Shown: piece after piece, positions 41,063-54,158 of the stretch | Numbering within the stretch: position 1 is the stretch's first letter | How the letters are laid out: every line of letters begins with the position of its first letter | Source: Prostheceraeus crozeri | Taxonomy: Eukaryota; Platyhelminthes; Polycladida; Euryleptidae | Direction: 5' to 3' | NCBI GenBank assembly: GCA_907163375.1 | Contig: CAJQUW010002118.1 | Span: forward strand, 186,001 to 250,000 | Length of the DNA: 64,000 nt | Program-made: the position numbers and the translations under genes | The notes under the pieces: generated by a model | What the model saw: the letters and a program-made list of their open reading frames with translations, nothing else | Told to the model about the DNA's origin: nothing | Databases searched by the model: none

Positions 41063-41482
41063 TCTGTCCGTGCAGTCATTCTGTTACCCTTGATGAGGAA
41101 TAACGAAATATTGGGTATTACAAAGATTTTTTTTATTCCTGAGAAAGTCAGTGGCAATTGAAGATATCATAAGCGATGACAGTAGCTTGCAGAGATTAAT
41201 AAATTTATTCTTTTAATGATCTCCGCTGTTCATGACGCACTTTATAACAGAATTACGAACAGAACTGCTTCGGTCTGCTGTTGGTTATGTTATGAGAGTT
41301 GTTGGCATGGACAAGATTATCAGGTTTCAGTTTTTTGGAGCATCTGATTGCTGTGTATCTCGCTTCTAGCTCCCATTATCCAGTCAAATAAAGCGCCAGA
41401 TAGCACCCGATTCACGAAGGCTACAGCTTTCATTGCGCATATCAGAGGAAACTGACTAGTAGGTAGAATTCAGCCCAAATCA

Positions 41483-41770
41483 TCATTTTTTCAATGTTCG
41501 GCCTTGCGCATACAAACTGTACCTCAGTTTTGTGTCCGAGAAGAGTTGATGAGAAGAGGTAATGCGAGAAAACCCTGCCTTGAACGACTTAGTATCGAAT
41601 ATTGTGTGAAATAGGAGCTTCGCGATTGTTGGACCGGTAGTCGAGTTTTTTAGCCCACCTAACCGAACAACATCAAAAGGACCAGGGCAAAATAGTCTGT
41701 TGTCCCTAAAACAATTCATAAGTTCAGCAATGCTCAGTGACAAATCTTCCTTTTCCGGGAAGTTTGACAA
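41483..41770 (-). pseudogene. Possible LINE ORF1-like fragment
   Basis: The minus strand frame contains PGPFDVVRLGGLKN followed by AKLLF and SSHQLFSDTKLRY, which resembles the conserved VRLG segment of a nucleic-acid-binding protein in CR1/L2-type LINEs. It is short and without its partners. Confidence 0.35.
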
Positions 41771-42010
41771 AATAAGCTCGCTAGATATACAACGCCTGAG
41801 TTAGTTGCTTCGGAATAGGTTGTACTCAATTCACATGAGACACTATGGGGTATCTGAGGAAAGGGGAGACGACTGGTTAGAAGACAGTGAGGACTTCATA
41901 ACGCCAGCAACTGACCGTTCATCTCTAGAAGAATCTGAGGAAGGCAGGAAAGTGGCCAGAAGAATATTCGCCGTTGCAAGTGAGGTTACAATCATCGAAA
42001 CGGATAGAAT

Positions 42011-42018
42011 GTACATTG
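42011..42018. repeat. 8-bp flanking duplication GTACATTG, left copy
   Basis: Matches 45,848-45,855 exactly. Confidence 0.7.
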
Positions 42019-45000
42019 GTTCGATTTACTATAGGAAAAAATAAAAGTCTAAATTTCGACTTGAATGATATTCGCCCCTGCTTTGTGCATGAAAAGAAAC
42101 TTCCATGCGAAATTTCATGAAATTTGAATGATATTTAGAGGTTGCGCAAAATGATTGATTTTTCTACTTGTTGTAGACGTACAAGCCTGTTTTGACATCA
42201 TCCGCCTTTATTTCTTCGAAAATAAGATGTTGATTCAATAATTCGATAACAAAACGTTCCATAAGGCTAATTCGCTTGGTAATAGGCTATAATTCTTAGT
42301 AAATAAGAAAGTGTATCTTTTAATTGGCTAATCCAAGTTTCCTTTGAATAATTTGACTCGGTTATTACATGGCATCATGATGACTGGTTATTATTGAACT
42401 TATAGCCAGTTTCGTACCATATTGACTTACCAGGAAACGTCGCTTATAATGCATGTTTTAATGATACATTTGGTGTAAAAGGAGGCTATTTGAAATATTG
42501 CACGAATACATTGAACCTGCATTAGATCATGAGTCCATGTTTTTCCATGCATAACCGTTTAAGATGAAGTTGAACTGTTTTAAGATGAAGTTGAAGTCGA
42601 TTCTGTGTGCCAATTTATTGTTTGTTTTTCGGCGTGTACGTAATTAAGACGGAATGTTTGCAGTTGCACACAGAAATAGAAGGGGAACCTTTCTAGTTCT
42701 GTGCTGCATGCAGCTGCATTCGAACCAATGGTACAGATCTACCAATGGTATGCAGAGTTATTTTTAGTACTGATGCGATTAGAAGAGTTTGTCATTTAGA
42801 AGTGCGCGTATTGTTTACTTTGTTTCTGCACGGAATCGTCGATAAGTTTATGGCAGCCCGTATATCAAGTCGTCAAGAAACTGAAGAATGGCTAGTAGGA
42901 CATCCACAAAAGGCTCTAATCTGCCTCAGGCTCCCGTCAAACCGACAAATTCTGTTGAAATTTCTCTACCATCACAAGGTCGACAAACTGACCGTCCATG
43001 AAAGTTCCAGGGTCACTATGTTGGCTGCATGTGAATATTGGAATAAAGCAAGAATACCTACTACCCCATTGTATTATGCCATGAAAAAATTACAGAAATT
43101 GTACACAGAGTACCAAAATCTAAAGAAGAGTAGGAATCGAGAATCAGAGACACAGAACATGAAAAGAAGTGTGTTTTCAACTAACTTGGACGAATTATTT
43201 GACATCGCTCATTCCAAAGCTGATTCCATAATATCGAACGAAGAAGACAAAGAGTTTTTGATGTTGCAAAGAGAAGATCTACAGAGCTCAAGTTTTGGGT
43301 GGTGTTGATAAAACCTTGCTGAAAAAGAAGAGCGTGCTAGAAAACGAGAAAATGCGAAAGCTAGGTATGCTCAGAGAATGCTGTCAAGAGATGATGAGTC
43401 AACAAGTATCACGGAGGTAGATGGATGTTACATTGAGGGTGGCCAAGATGACTATTCCGATGAAGTGCAATCTGATGGTGAAGTCACAACAACGAAAAAA
43501 CATCCTTCGAAAATAACTGGCAATTACTCAACAGGCCTAGATGTATCCGAAATAATTGAAGCAAAAGTGAGAAACAGGGTATCCGATCGTGCAACTCCCG
43601 CCATCGTAAATGCAACTCTTCGAACGGTTGGATCCCTGTCGTGATAGATGAGTCCATGATTCGGAGAGGTTTAAGAAAAAATATGGATGAAATGGATGAT
43701 ACCATTGACTTCAGTGGCTGTCTTGGATATGACTGGAAGAAGGATATTACACTGAAAGACATAAAGATTGGAGAGAAGAATCACAGACGTGAAGTTAGAG
43801 AAGAACACTACTCGCTAGTATCCATTCATGGAGGGTACATGGGACATGTGGTACCAGATTCCGGCACTTCCAAAAGCATCGCTGAGTCCATTTTGCACTT
43901 CGCCAAAGAAAAAAGTATAGATAATTCTATATCCGCAGGTGAGTTCCAGACTTGTTTAATGACTTTTTTAGATAAAGAAAATGATCTGGTGCTGCACCAC
44001 AAATTCTTACGTACCGGTTAAGATACATGTACTTTGTATATGATTGTTAACTAAGCTACTTTTTAAGCCCATATCTGCCTGTTTCTTGTTAATCTGTGTA
44101 TATAGCAATTCAATACTTACATATAAATGTTTTTATGCTTTGATGTTTTTTGTGTTTCTAACAGTTTGACTAAGCAGCATAAACTTTAAGATTGTAAGCA
44201 AAATTGCCGTTTTAATAAAAACGGTAGCTATGTATTCAGGACAATCAGAAATATTGAAATCAAACGAACATAATTTGTTTTCAAACACAATGAAAATTGT
44301 GCAAATGCACAAAACAGAAGGAGAATAATGATGAATAAGTACATTTGGGTTTATTACAAAGTGTGCATGTATTATGGTTAGTCCCCTGCATAATGTGATA
44401 TCCAAATGTGATTACAGGCTTATGTAAAAAGAGCTACAGGATGATCCTCTACATGTAACTGATACGTACTATACATCTTTTTTACTCATGCATTCATTTC
44501 TTTGCAGTTTGCTGTGATGGGACTAATACGAATGTTGGAGCTGTGGGTGGAATTAACAGACTCTTGGAGATGAAGCTAAATCCATTGCCATGGTGTGTCT
44601 GTCTCCTTCATCTTAATGAGCTCCCATTGCGTCACTTGATAACAAATGGATGGTAGAATGTTGAGTGGCAATCAATTCTCTGGGCAGATCGGGAAAGTAC
44701 TGCCAAACGTTGAAAACATGAGGATTTGTACTTTTGAGACTTTTGACGATGTTCCACGAATGCAGGAATTACCAACCGAGATTGTCGATGACTTAGCTTC
44801 TGATCAAAGATACCTTTACAAAATAGTGATGTCCTTGATTGAAGTGTTGAGGAGGATTTGGCAAATAGGAAGATTGGACCTTGCTGCCATAGCCGTTGGC
44901 TAACAACAGCTTCACACATCTGTAGACTGTATGCTGCAACATCTAATCCATCAACAAGTTTGAAGACCATTACAAGGTATATCGTTGAAGTATGCGTTCC

Positions 45001-45847
45001 AATGTGGTTCCTTGTGAAACAAAACAACACTGCAATTGATGGTCCCAAGAATCTGTTCTTTCTCGTGAAGTCTTCCGAAAAATTCCAGTGTACTGAAGCA
45101 AAGCAAATTGTTCAGAGGATTATTCAAAGAAACGGATTTTTTGCTCATACAGAAAACATCCCCCTTGCAATGTTGTCCGATTCTGATAGAGGAATAAGAA
45201 GAGATGCAGTTGAAACAATCCTCAGTTCCCGGAAACATCATCAGAAGTATCCACAAGGTGAAGTGAGGAAGGTTCAAGTGCCACAATTGAATTTTACAGC
45301 CAAGTCATGGGTCAATATGATTGACTGGGAATTGACAGACCTGCACGAGCCTCCGCTTACACCAAGCCTTAGCAACGATGACCTGAAAGTTTTTTCAGGG
45401 GGTTCAATACCGCGGGCAAGGTTCCGTGTTTCCCTGCCATTCGCAGATGGTAGAGAGGATGGTGCAAGAAGTAACTAAAGCAAGCTGTACAGTTGTCGGC
45501 TCAGATACTAGAGACTTCGTCGTTAAATCAACACTGAGCCATCGCACAAAACACAGAAAACAGGAAAGCAAAAAGGATTTTATTTCGTAAGAACTGCTCA
45601 AGCAAGGATTTTTTGTGCTTCCACTTCTTCATTTTTGTTCTATATGGTAATACACCGGCAATTTAAAAATCGATAATGCTAAAATGCCTATTTTTGATAT
45701 TATTGAAATAAAGCTGTATTTTTGCGGAACCTCTAAATCTAGTCCAAATGAGCTCAAATTTCACATGTGAATAATTATGTACCTAGAAAGCAAGGGCATC
45801 ATACATTCTGGTCGAAATTCGAACTTTTAGAAAATCGAACCACCCTA
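42019..45847 (+). mobile_element. Divergent hAT-like DNA transposon, 3.8 kb
   Basis: Terminal inverted repeats of about 130 bases are present: the left starts GTTCGATTT and the right, read inward, TAGGGTGGTTCGATTTT, with AGAGGTT(G/C)CGCAAAA at the inner edge of each. The left tip seems to lack the first seven bases. Flanking GTACATTG copies give an 8-bp target duplication, the hallmark of hAT elements. Inside is one spliced plus-strand gene. The element is decayed, with several frame changes. Confidence 0.7.
42850..45478 (+). pseudogene. hAT-like transposase gene with one intron
   Basis: Coding begins near MAARISSRQETEEWL (42,850). A first part runs to 43,938 and includes IDESMIRRGLRKNMDEMD. 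A donor CAG/GTGAGT at 43,939 and acceptor TTTGCAG before 44,508 define a 569-base intron that joins in frame. After it comes CDGTNTNVGAVGG, then CVCLLHLNELPLRHL and further on SRWLTTASHICRLY. The order D..N, C..H-LNE, R-W fits the D-xx-N, C..H-LNL and W motifs of hAT transposases. The reading frame changes near 43,308-43,378, 43,640, 44,645 and 44,858, so this copy is dead. I know similar proteins from several invertebrates but not a family name. Confidence 0.6.
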
Positions 45848-46380
45848 GTACATTGCTTTTTGTTGTTCATGATGTGCTACTTACAGTTATCTTGTATCAT
45901 AAATTTGTCACAGACGATGTAATAAATTCATCCGACGAAGGAATATTGCATGCTCTTCACCGTGTGGTCCCACATTCTGCTGATCTTTGAGTTGGAGCAT
46001 CGGATAATTTTGAAGAAAGTAAAAGTTGCTTAATTTATGTTGGAGGTTTCCACCAAAGTTCTGCTGATATCTGAATTTCATCAAGAAATGTTCTTTACGT
46101 AAAACTCTGTTGATCGGATGCTGAACACGGCTGCGAGGATATCCTCTCTAGACTAGGGCTGGGCATAGATCTTGTAGATGAATTCTTGCTCGTAAAGAAT
46201 CAGAACAGATGTGTCTTATTAGAAAACCTTGGGAATGTGCTAATGGAAGTTTATGCCTTGGGCTGGGGGTTGACATGTTGTATAATGTAAAACTGCGCGG
46301 TGTCGGTTGGTTTGATACATAGAAGTCAATTCGAATCGAAAATAACTGCAAATGACACAACATGAATAACAAGAAATGCG
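45848..46380. other. Intronic sequence with right hAT-like duplication
   Basis: Starts with GTACATTG (45,848-45,855). Nothing else was recognised. Confidence 0.45.
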
Positions 46381-46660
46381 TATTCTATTCGTCTTAATGA
46401 TTGTAACTTCATTTACATCGGAGAATCTGGTAGAAATTTGAAAGGGCGTATGAATGAACAACGGTATGATATTCCCCATAAGAATGCAGACAAAGCTGTT
46501 TCATTTTAGTGCACAGAACGCGAACATAATGAAACTGAAATTAAAGGAAATATCTGCATTGAAGAACTAAACGGAAACGAGAAACAAAGGAAAACAAAAG
46601 AACTCAGCCTGTCTTAACTCTGTGAAGAAGGGTCTGAACCCGAAACGTTTATTAGAAACT
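46381..46660 (+). pseudogene. Penelope-like GIY-YIG endonuclease fragment
   Basis: The plus strand reads CNFIYIGESGRNLKGRMNEQ, a clear GIY-YIG nuclease start of the Penelope C-terminal type, then NADKAVSF. Shortly downstream is GAAGAAGGGTCTGAACCCGAAACG (written here in two parts: GAAGAAGGGTC and TGAACCCGAAACG), a conserved hairpin-like tail seen after such elements. Confidence 0.7.
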
Positions 46661-46833
46661 CTTTTTTCCTTCTATTAAAAGGTTGTGCAGAAATTCAAGA
46701 CTGATGAAAATTCGTCTCATGGACTAAACATGCAACTGTATTACAACTATCCTCCATTGTTGGGCCCAACTCTCATATCACTATGGCTTAATTTTATGAT
46801 CCAAAATATAAGTCATCGAGTCAAAGTATTGTT

Positions 46834-46998
46834 TGAAAAAGAAAGAATATCCGAAAATATGCTGAGAACTCGAACAAATAAATGAAATTTCACCTGATGA
46901 AGGCTTCGGCCGAAAATTTATGATTATAACATTGTAATATACATACAAGTATATTGTTTGAGTTCTCAGCATATTTTCGGATATTCTTTCTTTTTCAA
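46834..46998. repeat. Inverted repeat (43-base arms) around a hammerhead-like core
   Basis: Arms 46,834-46,876 and 46,956-46,998 are near-perfect reverse complements (AAGAAAGAATATCCG ... GAGAACTCGAACA). Between them is CTGATGAAGGCTTCGGCCG AAA (46,894-46,915), which has the CUGAUGA, short stem and GAAA order of hammerhead ribozyme cores. Confidence 0.6.
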
Positions 46999-47322
46999 AT
47001 TAATTTTGAGTGATTTTGTGTGCGACTTTCCCTTACTTATGCACTGTGACGTAATCTTCAATGATATATAAAAACCTGAATTTCGAATTTACTAACTAAT
47101 GCACATATACCCTTTTCAACTTCCTGACGCACTTGTAGCTCTTGTCACTGTCCTCCAATCGAAACTGGTTAAAGTTTAAATAACTATCCTGATTTGAAAA
47201 AGTTTTTTAATTTCATGCAAACCGAATATTTCAATGCTATTTGAAAAGGCGGATTATCTTGTGTCATTGATATCAGATATTAGTGTATTTTTTGTCATGT
47301 GCTGCTATTTCTTTGATTATAG

Positions 47323-47676
47323 ATTACATGAACAGAACAGCTCTCAGACCTACCGTCCATTTGTCCCCAAATAAAATGGTTAAGAATGGAACCCCAACGA
47401 CTGTCTCATGCGGAATGGAACAAGAAAATATAAAATGGGAAAGTATCCAAGTGCTGTTCGGAAAACCTAAAATGAATTTTACATGGAAAGCTGGTGAAAG
47501 GACAGTTCGTAAATATGGAAATCAAAATCCTGGGTTTACCAACATTCAACACGATGTTGTGAAGGGGTCTTCAGCAACACTGAGACTTCATTTCTCAGCA
47601 ATTCCATCACATGCCGGGAAAGTTTTATGTATCATGACTGTGAGTGAAATGTGTCATTTACCAAACACATTGTATT
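47323..47676 (+). CDS. Host exon encoding an immunoglobulin-like domain
   Basis: This is a 354-base exon between the acceptor TTTGATTATAG and a probable donor ATTGTGAGG, phase 1 at both ends. The translation starts near NRTALRPTVHLSPNKM and has the Ig hallmarks: TTVSCGM (first cysteine), KMNFTWKAG (tryptophan strand), SATLRLHFSAIPSHAGKVLCIM (D/H-x-G-x-x-x-C-like second cysteine). The same phase and strand as the CUB exon at 31,109 suggest one gene. It could instead be a separate Ig-family gene. Confidence 0.65.
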
Positions 47677-47741
47677 GTGAGGACATAGAAGAATATAAAA
47701 TAATAAAAGACGAATGCCAAAGCCTCATTGGAGTGCGCTAA

Positions 47742-48440
47742 ATATTTGACTCAACTTCATCGACAGAAATGAGCCATATTCAAATAACGTTTCTTTGAGA
47801 AGTTGGTCTTTATGTGATATGTGGATTGCTTTAAAGACTTTCAAAATGTTGTCATCCTTGGCAAGAAACAAAATTATGAAATTCTCATTAGGGCAAGGAG
47901 AAGAGCATCGGAGTCTACCATTAAAAGCAGTTGCGAATTTTGTGTTCATTAATCCCAAGTCCTATGTGGCGGATCGTGTTTCCTTTCGGTATGTAGAAAG
48001 TAAGAAGCGTTTATTGTGATGATTGGAAAGCGAGCATTACAAGTCAGACAGTCATGCATGAAATTACAAATAATTTTTGCAGACAAATTCACAGTCAAAA
48101 ACTACATATTATACATCTATGTGCAAGTGGGAATGAAGGAACGGAGTCTTCTCTCGGTGCGACACTTCGGAAGCAGTAATTTCTTGGTGGTAGTCAATGT
48201 CGGGGGTACTATGTCATGCATGATGTGACTCTTCTCTTCTTTGACTCAATTCAATAAGACATTTTGAATTGCAAGTTGGGCCGCAGATGAGACGATGACA
48301 CGCGACGGTTTAATTTTTCAGGTTTCTTCTTGTTCGTCGCATTCAGTGCCACTAAGACGATATTGTAGCACTCAACTATACTGAGCCAGTACTGCTTGTA
48401 AACCTGCACCAAGTCACATGCTGAGAGGAAGCGCTTCAAA
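47742..48440. other. Intronic sequence
   Basis: Several short frames without recognisable features; no exon signals supported. Confidence 0.4.
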
Positions 48441-48449
48441 GAGCGTAAG

Positions 48450-50060
48450 AGATACAGACGTCGGGATGCTGTACGGCAGACTTAGGGAGTATTACGTTCC
48501 ACGATAAATGGCAGTCGTAAATGATACTAAGTATTGTCAATTCGTCACAGAGTGGAGTGGATACGTGCAAACTGGTGCCAATATAGTTCTCTTTTCTTAA
48601 GTACCATTACTTTGCTCTTGGATTCATTCAGTTTGAGGCCGTGGCTATTACTCCATTTAGAGACGTGAGCTCTCTCATGGTCCATGACTGTTCGCAAGTT
48701 ACAGTCCTTCAAGATCGGATACGTTGTCACAATGTCATCTGCGTACTCCATCATTCTAGCCTCGGAATGATAAGGAATCAGATAGTGCATGTGGACACCA
48801 AAAAGGAATGGCGTAAGGACTGCACCTTGTGGAATCCCAGAGGTAGCATCCAGGTTTAAACTTACAGCACCGTCGATGACGACTCTTTGTTTGCGATTGT
48901 TTAAATAATTATGACACCATTTGACAAAACCTATCGAAAGGCCGTGTTTGCCGCAGAGAATTAATGAGCGCAGAATGTTTTAGATAATCAAAGGCTTTCG
49001 CCATATCGTAAGAAAGTATCCCAAGACAGTTCGCGCGATCCATGTGGGTTGTCACGAATTATTGAACTGATATGTGGGCATGAGTGGTAGAGCAACCTGT
49101 TCGAAAGCCTAATTGGTTGTTCCCATAGTTGGAAATGAGTTTTTCTTTCATACGACGAAGCGCCATTCGATATTCGATATGGGCCGCAATGAACTAAGAG
49201 TTGGAGTGGAGTTCGTCGAGACAGGAGTCACGTTGGCTAATTTCCAGACTTCAGGGAAATGGAGATCGGAGATTGAGCAACAGAACAGGTGAGTAAGAGG
49301 TGCAGCTAACTGCGATCTTCAGAAGACGAGGCGGAAAACCATCACTTCCGGGACTTTTATTGACTTTCAGATTCTTCAGACAACAGGCAGCATCATCAAT
49401 AGAGATGTTAATTCTTCAGTCAGTCTGATGGCTGAACAAATTCAGAATCGATCAGAGAAAAAAATTGGCATACGTCAAATTGATCTCAATAACAGCTTAT
49501 TGTAGGGTGTCAAAGTTGTTCAGAAGCCTTTCAGAGGTCTAGCTCGATTCTTATTGGTCACGTTGTTTACAACCGACCACAAACCGTTTCCTTTTTCCAT
49601 TTGTTAAAAGACCATTTGTCCTTTACCTTCTCAAGTTCCTCGTTCACCTTTTCCTTAAGGTGTTTGCACAAATCCCACTGGTGGGATCGAAAGGCGTCAT
49701 ACCGCTGGTTTATTAAGCTTTTGATAACGGGTCATCCATGGCGTATCCCTGCTTGTTAGAGTCACAACAGATTACGGGATTAAAGACTGGGATTCGCTGA
49801 GAATATCATTAAATAGGGAACATTTTTCATTCAGGGTAAATGAGGAGCGATAGAGAATTTGCCATATGATAGTTTTGTAGATAACATAGAAAGTTTTGGG
49901 TATGGCTTTCACGATAGTCATAAACTTTCAAAACTCAGACGTCGGTATTGCCGATATGAGGCTGAAGAGGTTTCAGGAGAACCCTTAATGATCGGAGTTC
50001 GCCAGAGAAGGAATTATGTCTAGAGTTTGGTAATCAACATACAACTCTTCATTCATTAAA
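48450..50060 (-). pseudogene. CR1/Jockey-type LINE remnant
   Basis: The minus strand retains the end of an AP endonuclease (IPSLANSDH, near 49,990-50,040) and reverse transcriptase pieces near 48,545-48,850: SGIPQGA, LTPFLF, then MEYADDIVTTYP (YADD catalytic box) and SKWSNSHGLKLNESKSKVM. The order EN then RT is normal for a LINE. Most of the intervening sequence is frameshifted or eroded. Confidence 0.75.
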
Positions 50061-51470
50061 AGTTTATCTAAAATATTATTCTTTCTTGTAGGACAATTTC
50101 AACATTATCCAATGCTGTTGGCAATTTTCTTCCGCGTTCGCCATTCGAGCTGATTGATAAGGCTATATCTAATAAGTCCTTATGGCGAAATATATTCGTT
50201 AATTCGTTAAGTTGGCTTGTTTTAAACTTGAATTCCAATTATGCCAGAAAATTCGCGTGTGCAAAATCTTTTGATTTGTCCCAAAAATAGATCGTCAATG
50301 TCATTCCATTAAAACATTATTAAAAATTCAGAAATTAACAAACTGATTTGCTCAAATCATTTTCCATGGAGCTACTTTTCAATTCTATTATTTATTTGTC
50401 AATCGGGTTTTACATAAAAATGTCGGTATTTTCTTCGAAATTCTGTTTGCTAGAGAGTAATTGAAAAGTGTGGCGAAATTTTTATTTAATAAATCAGATT
50501 GAATATCCAGTAAATGAAAACGAATTCTTGAAAAGTGTCACTCTCTATGTTACGACGAGCAGTTTATTTTGTGGTGCAGCAGACAGCATTTGTTTCAAAA
50601 CAAAAAAATAAACTCAGTGAACGATATTTTTCAAGCATTTATTTTTTGAAGTAAAAGGAAGAATGCATGCAATGGTCAGTCAATGAAAAAATCTGAATAA
50701 TAGCAATTATTTACAGAATTTGATAAAGGAGTCACTGTAGCGGGCAATCCTAGCACAGGGTGGTCGTAGCAAGGAACAAGAACGTGAGGACAACTCTCCA
50801 TCAGGACGCATGGTGAAATTAATTGATGTCTTTGATTACACTTCATGGATTCAAATAATTTGATGCATGCTTTTTCAGCAGAAACAAGCAGAGAACCAAT
50901 AGTGCAATACATATTTCCACCAATAATGCAAAGCGCGATGTTCTACTTGAAGGAGAACATGTACATGTAATAAGCATTTGGTAGCGCTACAAAATCAAAA
51001 AATGAATACAATAAATAGATCGAATAAAAGCATGGCAACAAATCAGTATAAGTGAAGGATCATATCCAGGCTGTCTATATCATATTCTTAAGATTGAAGG
51101 TAGACTTGCTTCACAGTTAATGCTCTAGTTCTGCACTACTTTTGCTTATAATTTGCAAGAAACTTTGACAATTTTAAAACCTAAAATAGAGATTCTCAGG
51201 TTAATGTTTTTATGAAAAAATGTAGTTTTTTAAACCTTCATGATAGATTGCTCTCAGACTCGACTGTGTAGCTTCTACTAAGTTTTTATTCGTATTAAGT
51301 ATCCATAGATGGAATATTTTCCTTCTTTGCGACTTATATATACGAGTGTATATGAATATTTTAATGAGATGAATATTATTTGTTTGAAAATTTGGCACGG
51401 ACAGTTCGAAAGGTTTAAACTCAAAGCTCGCTCATATGATCATCAGTAACTAATGTTATTGGCTTGCATG
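50061..51470. other. AT-rich intronic sequence
   Basis: No supported gene. A 78-codon minus frame at 50,676-50,912 has seven cysteines but no exon signals or homology I can see. Confidence 0.4.
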
Positions 51471-51477
51471 AATTATC

Positions 51478-52500
51478 ATAGATAGATAGATATTTATTCA
51501 CTGCAAATGCGTACAAAACACAAAGAAAATAATGAAATGAGCAAAAGTTGAAATTCATTTCTGCCGGCACCTATGGAAGCGGCGGTGAATAGTTAAAGCT
51601 ATTGCAGTGTTCCACACACAATTGTTAGCTATATATATATAAGAAATTCTCTGTGCCATAATGTTCAATATGCTTCATTGACTTTGCAACGCATTGCATC
51701 AGTCGAAAAACTGAACAATGTCTTCTTTCTGATAAAGTCAGTGTTTTCAGTGTGGATCTATTTAACTCTAGAAGAGGGGTGTTGTAGTCTCTTTACGCGT
51801 GCTTGACACATTTTTCAAACTTACTTACTTGCTCCACGTTTAACGTCCGTTGAATCCCATCTCCTGGGGTTGGACAGTTGATGGCTCTCCTCCATTCATC
51901 TGGGTTGGAAGCGAGTTCTTCGGGGATTCCTATTTCCTTCAGATCTTCTGAGACGCATTGACGCCATGTTCTTCTTGGTCTTCCGCCACCTGCGACCCTG
52001 GGGTAGCACCCAGCTATGCACCTCCCAAACATGCTATCTAGCATTTCGATGGACGAGGCAGATGTGAATATAAAAAGAAGAGAGGCATATTCAAAATGAA
52101 GGAGGATGTATGTCTGAATTAATTTCCAGTGAATGTCCCTATTAACCCAGCGTTTTATTCTGGTCATGCCGCGAAGATTCCAAGCTGATTTCTCATGTTC
52201 ATCACATTGAAACTTGCTGTCAATAGAGAACCCCAATAACGAAAGTTTACCTTGATTCGAAATCAAAGTACTGTCAATTTGGAACACGAGTTTATCTGAA
52301 GCTTTTCCCAAACCAAGGCATTGACATTTACCAATGATCAGAACCAACTGATTTTCGTGAAGCCAATGGAGAATACGGGGCATTACATAATCAAGTTTGC
52401 CCTGAACTTCCGCCGCATTTGTCCCTATCATCCAGATAGTAATGTCATCTGCATTTGCCGTATGACCAACATATTTCTGGAAATCACTTCGTCATAATTT
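51478..52500 (-). pseudogene. LINE remnant, minus strand, with TATC tail
   Basis: From about 52,480 down, the minus strand encodes ANADDITIWMIGTNA (a variant YADD box), KCQCLGLGKASDKLVFQID, LLGFSIDSKFQCDEHE and WNLRGMTRIKRWV, the RT thumb of a LINE. Near 51,810-52,000 the frame carries GCYPRVAGGGRPRRTWRQCVSE, a tail typical of a different LINE family, so this may be a chimera. The 3' end near 51,478 is AATAAATATCTATCTATC, a (TATC)n tail. Confidence 0.7.
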
Positions 52501-54045
52501 CATCAACAAATCAATGAAGGGAAGTGATCAGATGCTTCTCGGGACACAAATTATAAATTTAATTAATTTCTGTATAGAAATGATTGTACCTTTTCCATAT
52601 TGAAGGACTTTTCCATGCTAGTAGGCCTTCTGTGTTTTTGCGATAACCTGATACAATTAAATTTATAACTCGCATGCAAAAGGAATCTGATCGATCGCCA
52701 TTTTGTCGCTGAAAGGAAGTGACATGGAAGTTTTTATGGTAGTTTTATAGCGAAAAAATTGTCAGGCGGAGAAACAGATAGTTTTATTGGAATATACTAA
52801 CTCGAGCTCACTCACGCAATGGCAAGTATTTTGCTGTGATACAAATCTTGCAATACCGCAGCCTTGTGATAAACCATGAATATTGCGTACAGATTAGATC
52901 TACACGGGGTTAGATTTCCTTCATAATAATTTCTAATAGCATTTATATCTGGGCCGCAGATATTCAAGATGCAAGGACTGTAACTGTAATATTTCTTCAC
53001 ATCCGTTCGACATCAATTAACAGAGGCAAATGTCATACATTGCCCTACGAATCTCAAATGATCATAATCATATCGGTAAAACACCGTTAAAAGTAGAGGT
53101 CCCTGCAGCTGAAAATGCTGCCAGTTGCTTCTGTGACTGAAAGCAATCTATGAAATGTTGCAAAAACCAATTGATAAGACGGAGTAACCCCATATTTTCT
53201 AAAAAAATCATTGGTTTTGGGGATTCTAGATCGAAGTGGATTTATGCTAGTCCTACTTTCAAGAGAACAATTATTTAAATATGGTCCACTATTTGTGATG
53301 AAATTTAGTTAAATATTCTTTCTTACTTTAATGATGACGATTAATCTTTTATCATGATTATTTATTAAACTGTATCGAGCGGCATTCCTCATTTGTTTTT
53401 CCATTTCAAACAAGAAGGTTTCACTAATGTATGATATACCACCTCACCATTAATTGCATCGGAAATTGTTTGACGTTTTCTCATTTAGCCTTATCAGGAT
53501 ACGTGTTTTTGTAGCCTCAAAGGTAAATGTGACCACAATTTGTGATCTGCATGAAAAAGCAATCATAGATAAAGATGTGACTTAAATTTGAAAGATGGAT
53601 TTCCTAAGTATTTATGTCAGCCTATCAGAGACATTTTAATATCCATGACAGCGTTAGCAGGATGTTCTCAAAGTCACAGATAGCACAATAACAGATGAAT
53701 AAGATGGCTTCACACTTCAATGCGAAATCAATTGTTATCTCCCACACGAGAATATATTTTCACTTCTGCATCTTTAGACTTCGATGGCAAGTGCTGGACT
53801 TTGCCTCTGTATCCGACTCTGCATCTGTTAGCTGTCCATCAACAATTCACATCAAGAATGAGATGGTGCGGAGCATAGAAAGAAATTGAAGCCATGCAGA
53901 AAGCCATATAAGATATGCAGTAGAATGGCCATGATAGCTTCTATTTCAGATACTTAGAAATGGCCGTTTTTATTGTCAAAATTATTTGTACTGTTCAGCT
54001 GACTGTCTTCTTGTTCGCCTTACAAAGAATATTCGATGGAATTTC
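52501..54045. other. AT-rich intronic sequence
   Basis: No gene or known repeat was recognised. Confidence 0.4.
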
Positions 54046-54158
54046 ATCAGTGTAGAAATGCTTGAATGGTTGGGAGTCCGACTTTGGAGAGAAAAAGTCC
54101 GATGTTAGAGCCATAATATATACTATCTAATTGTGAGCCGGAATTCCTTGTTCTATTT

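Noticed and set aside
44133-44405. A minus-strand 90-codon frame
   Set aside because: Lies in the intron of the hAT-like transposase and shows no features.
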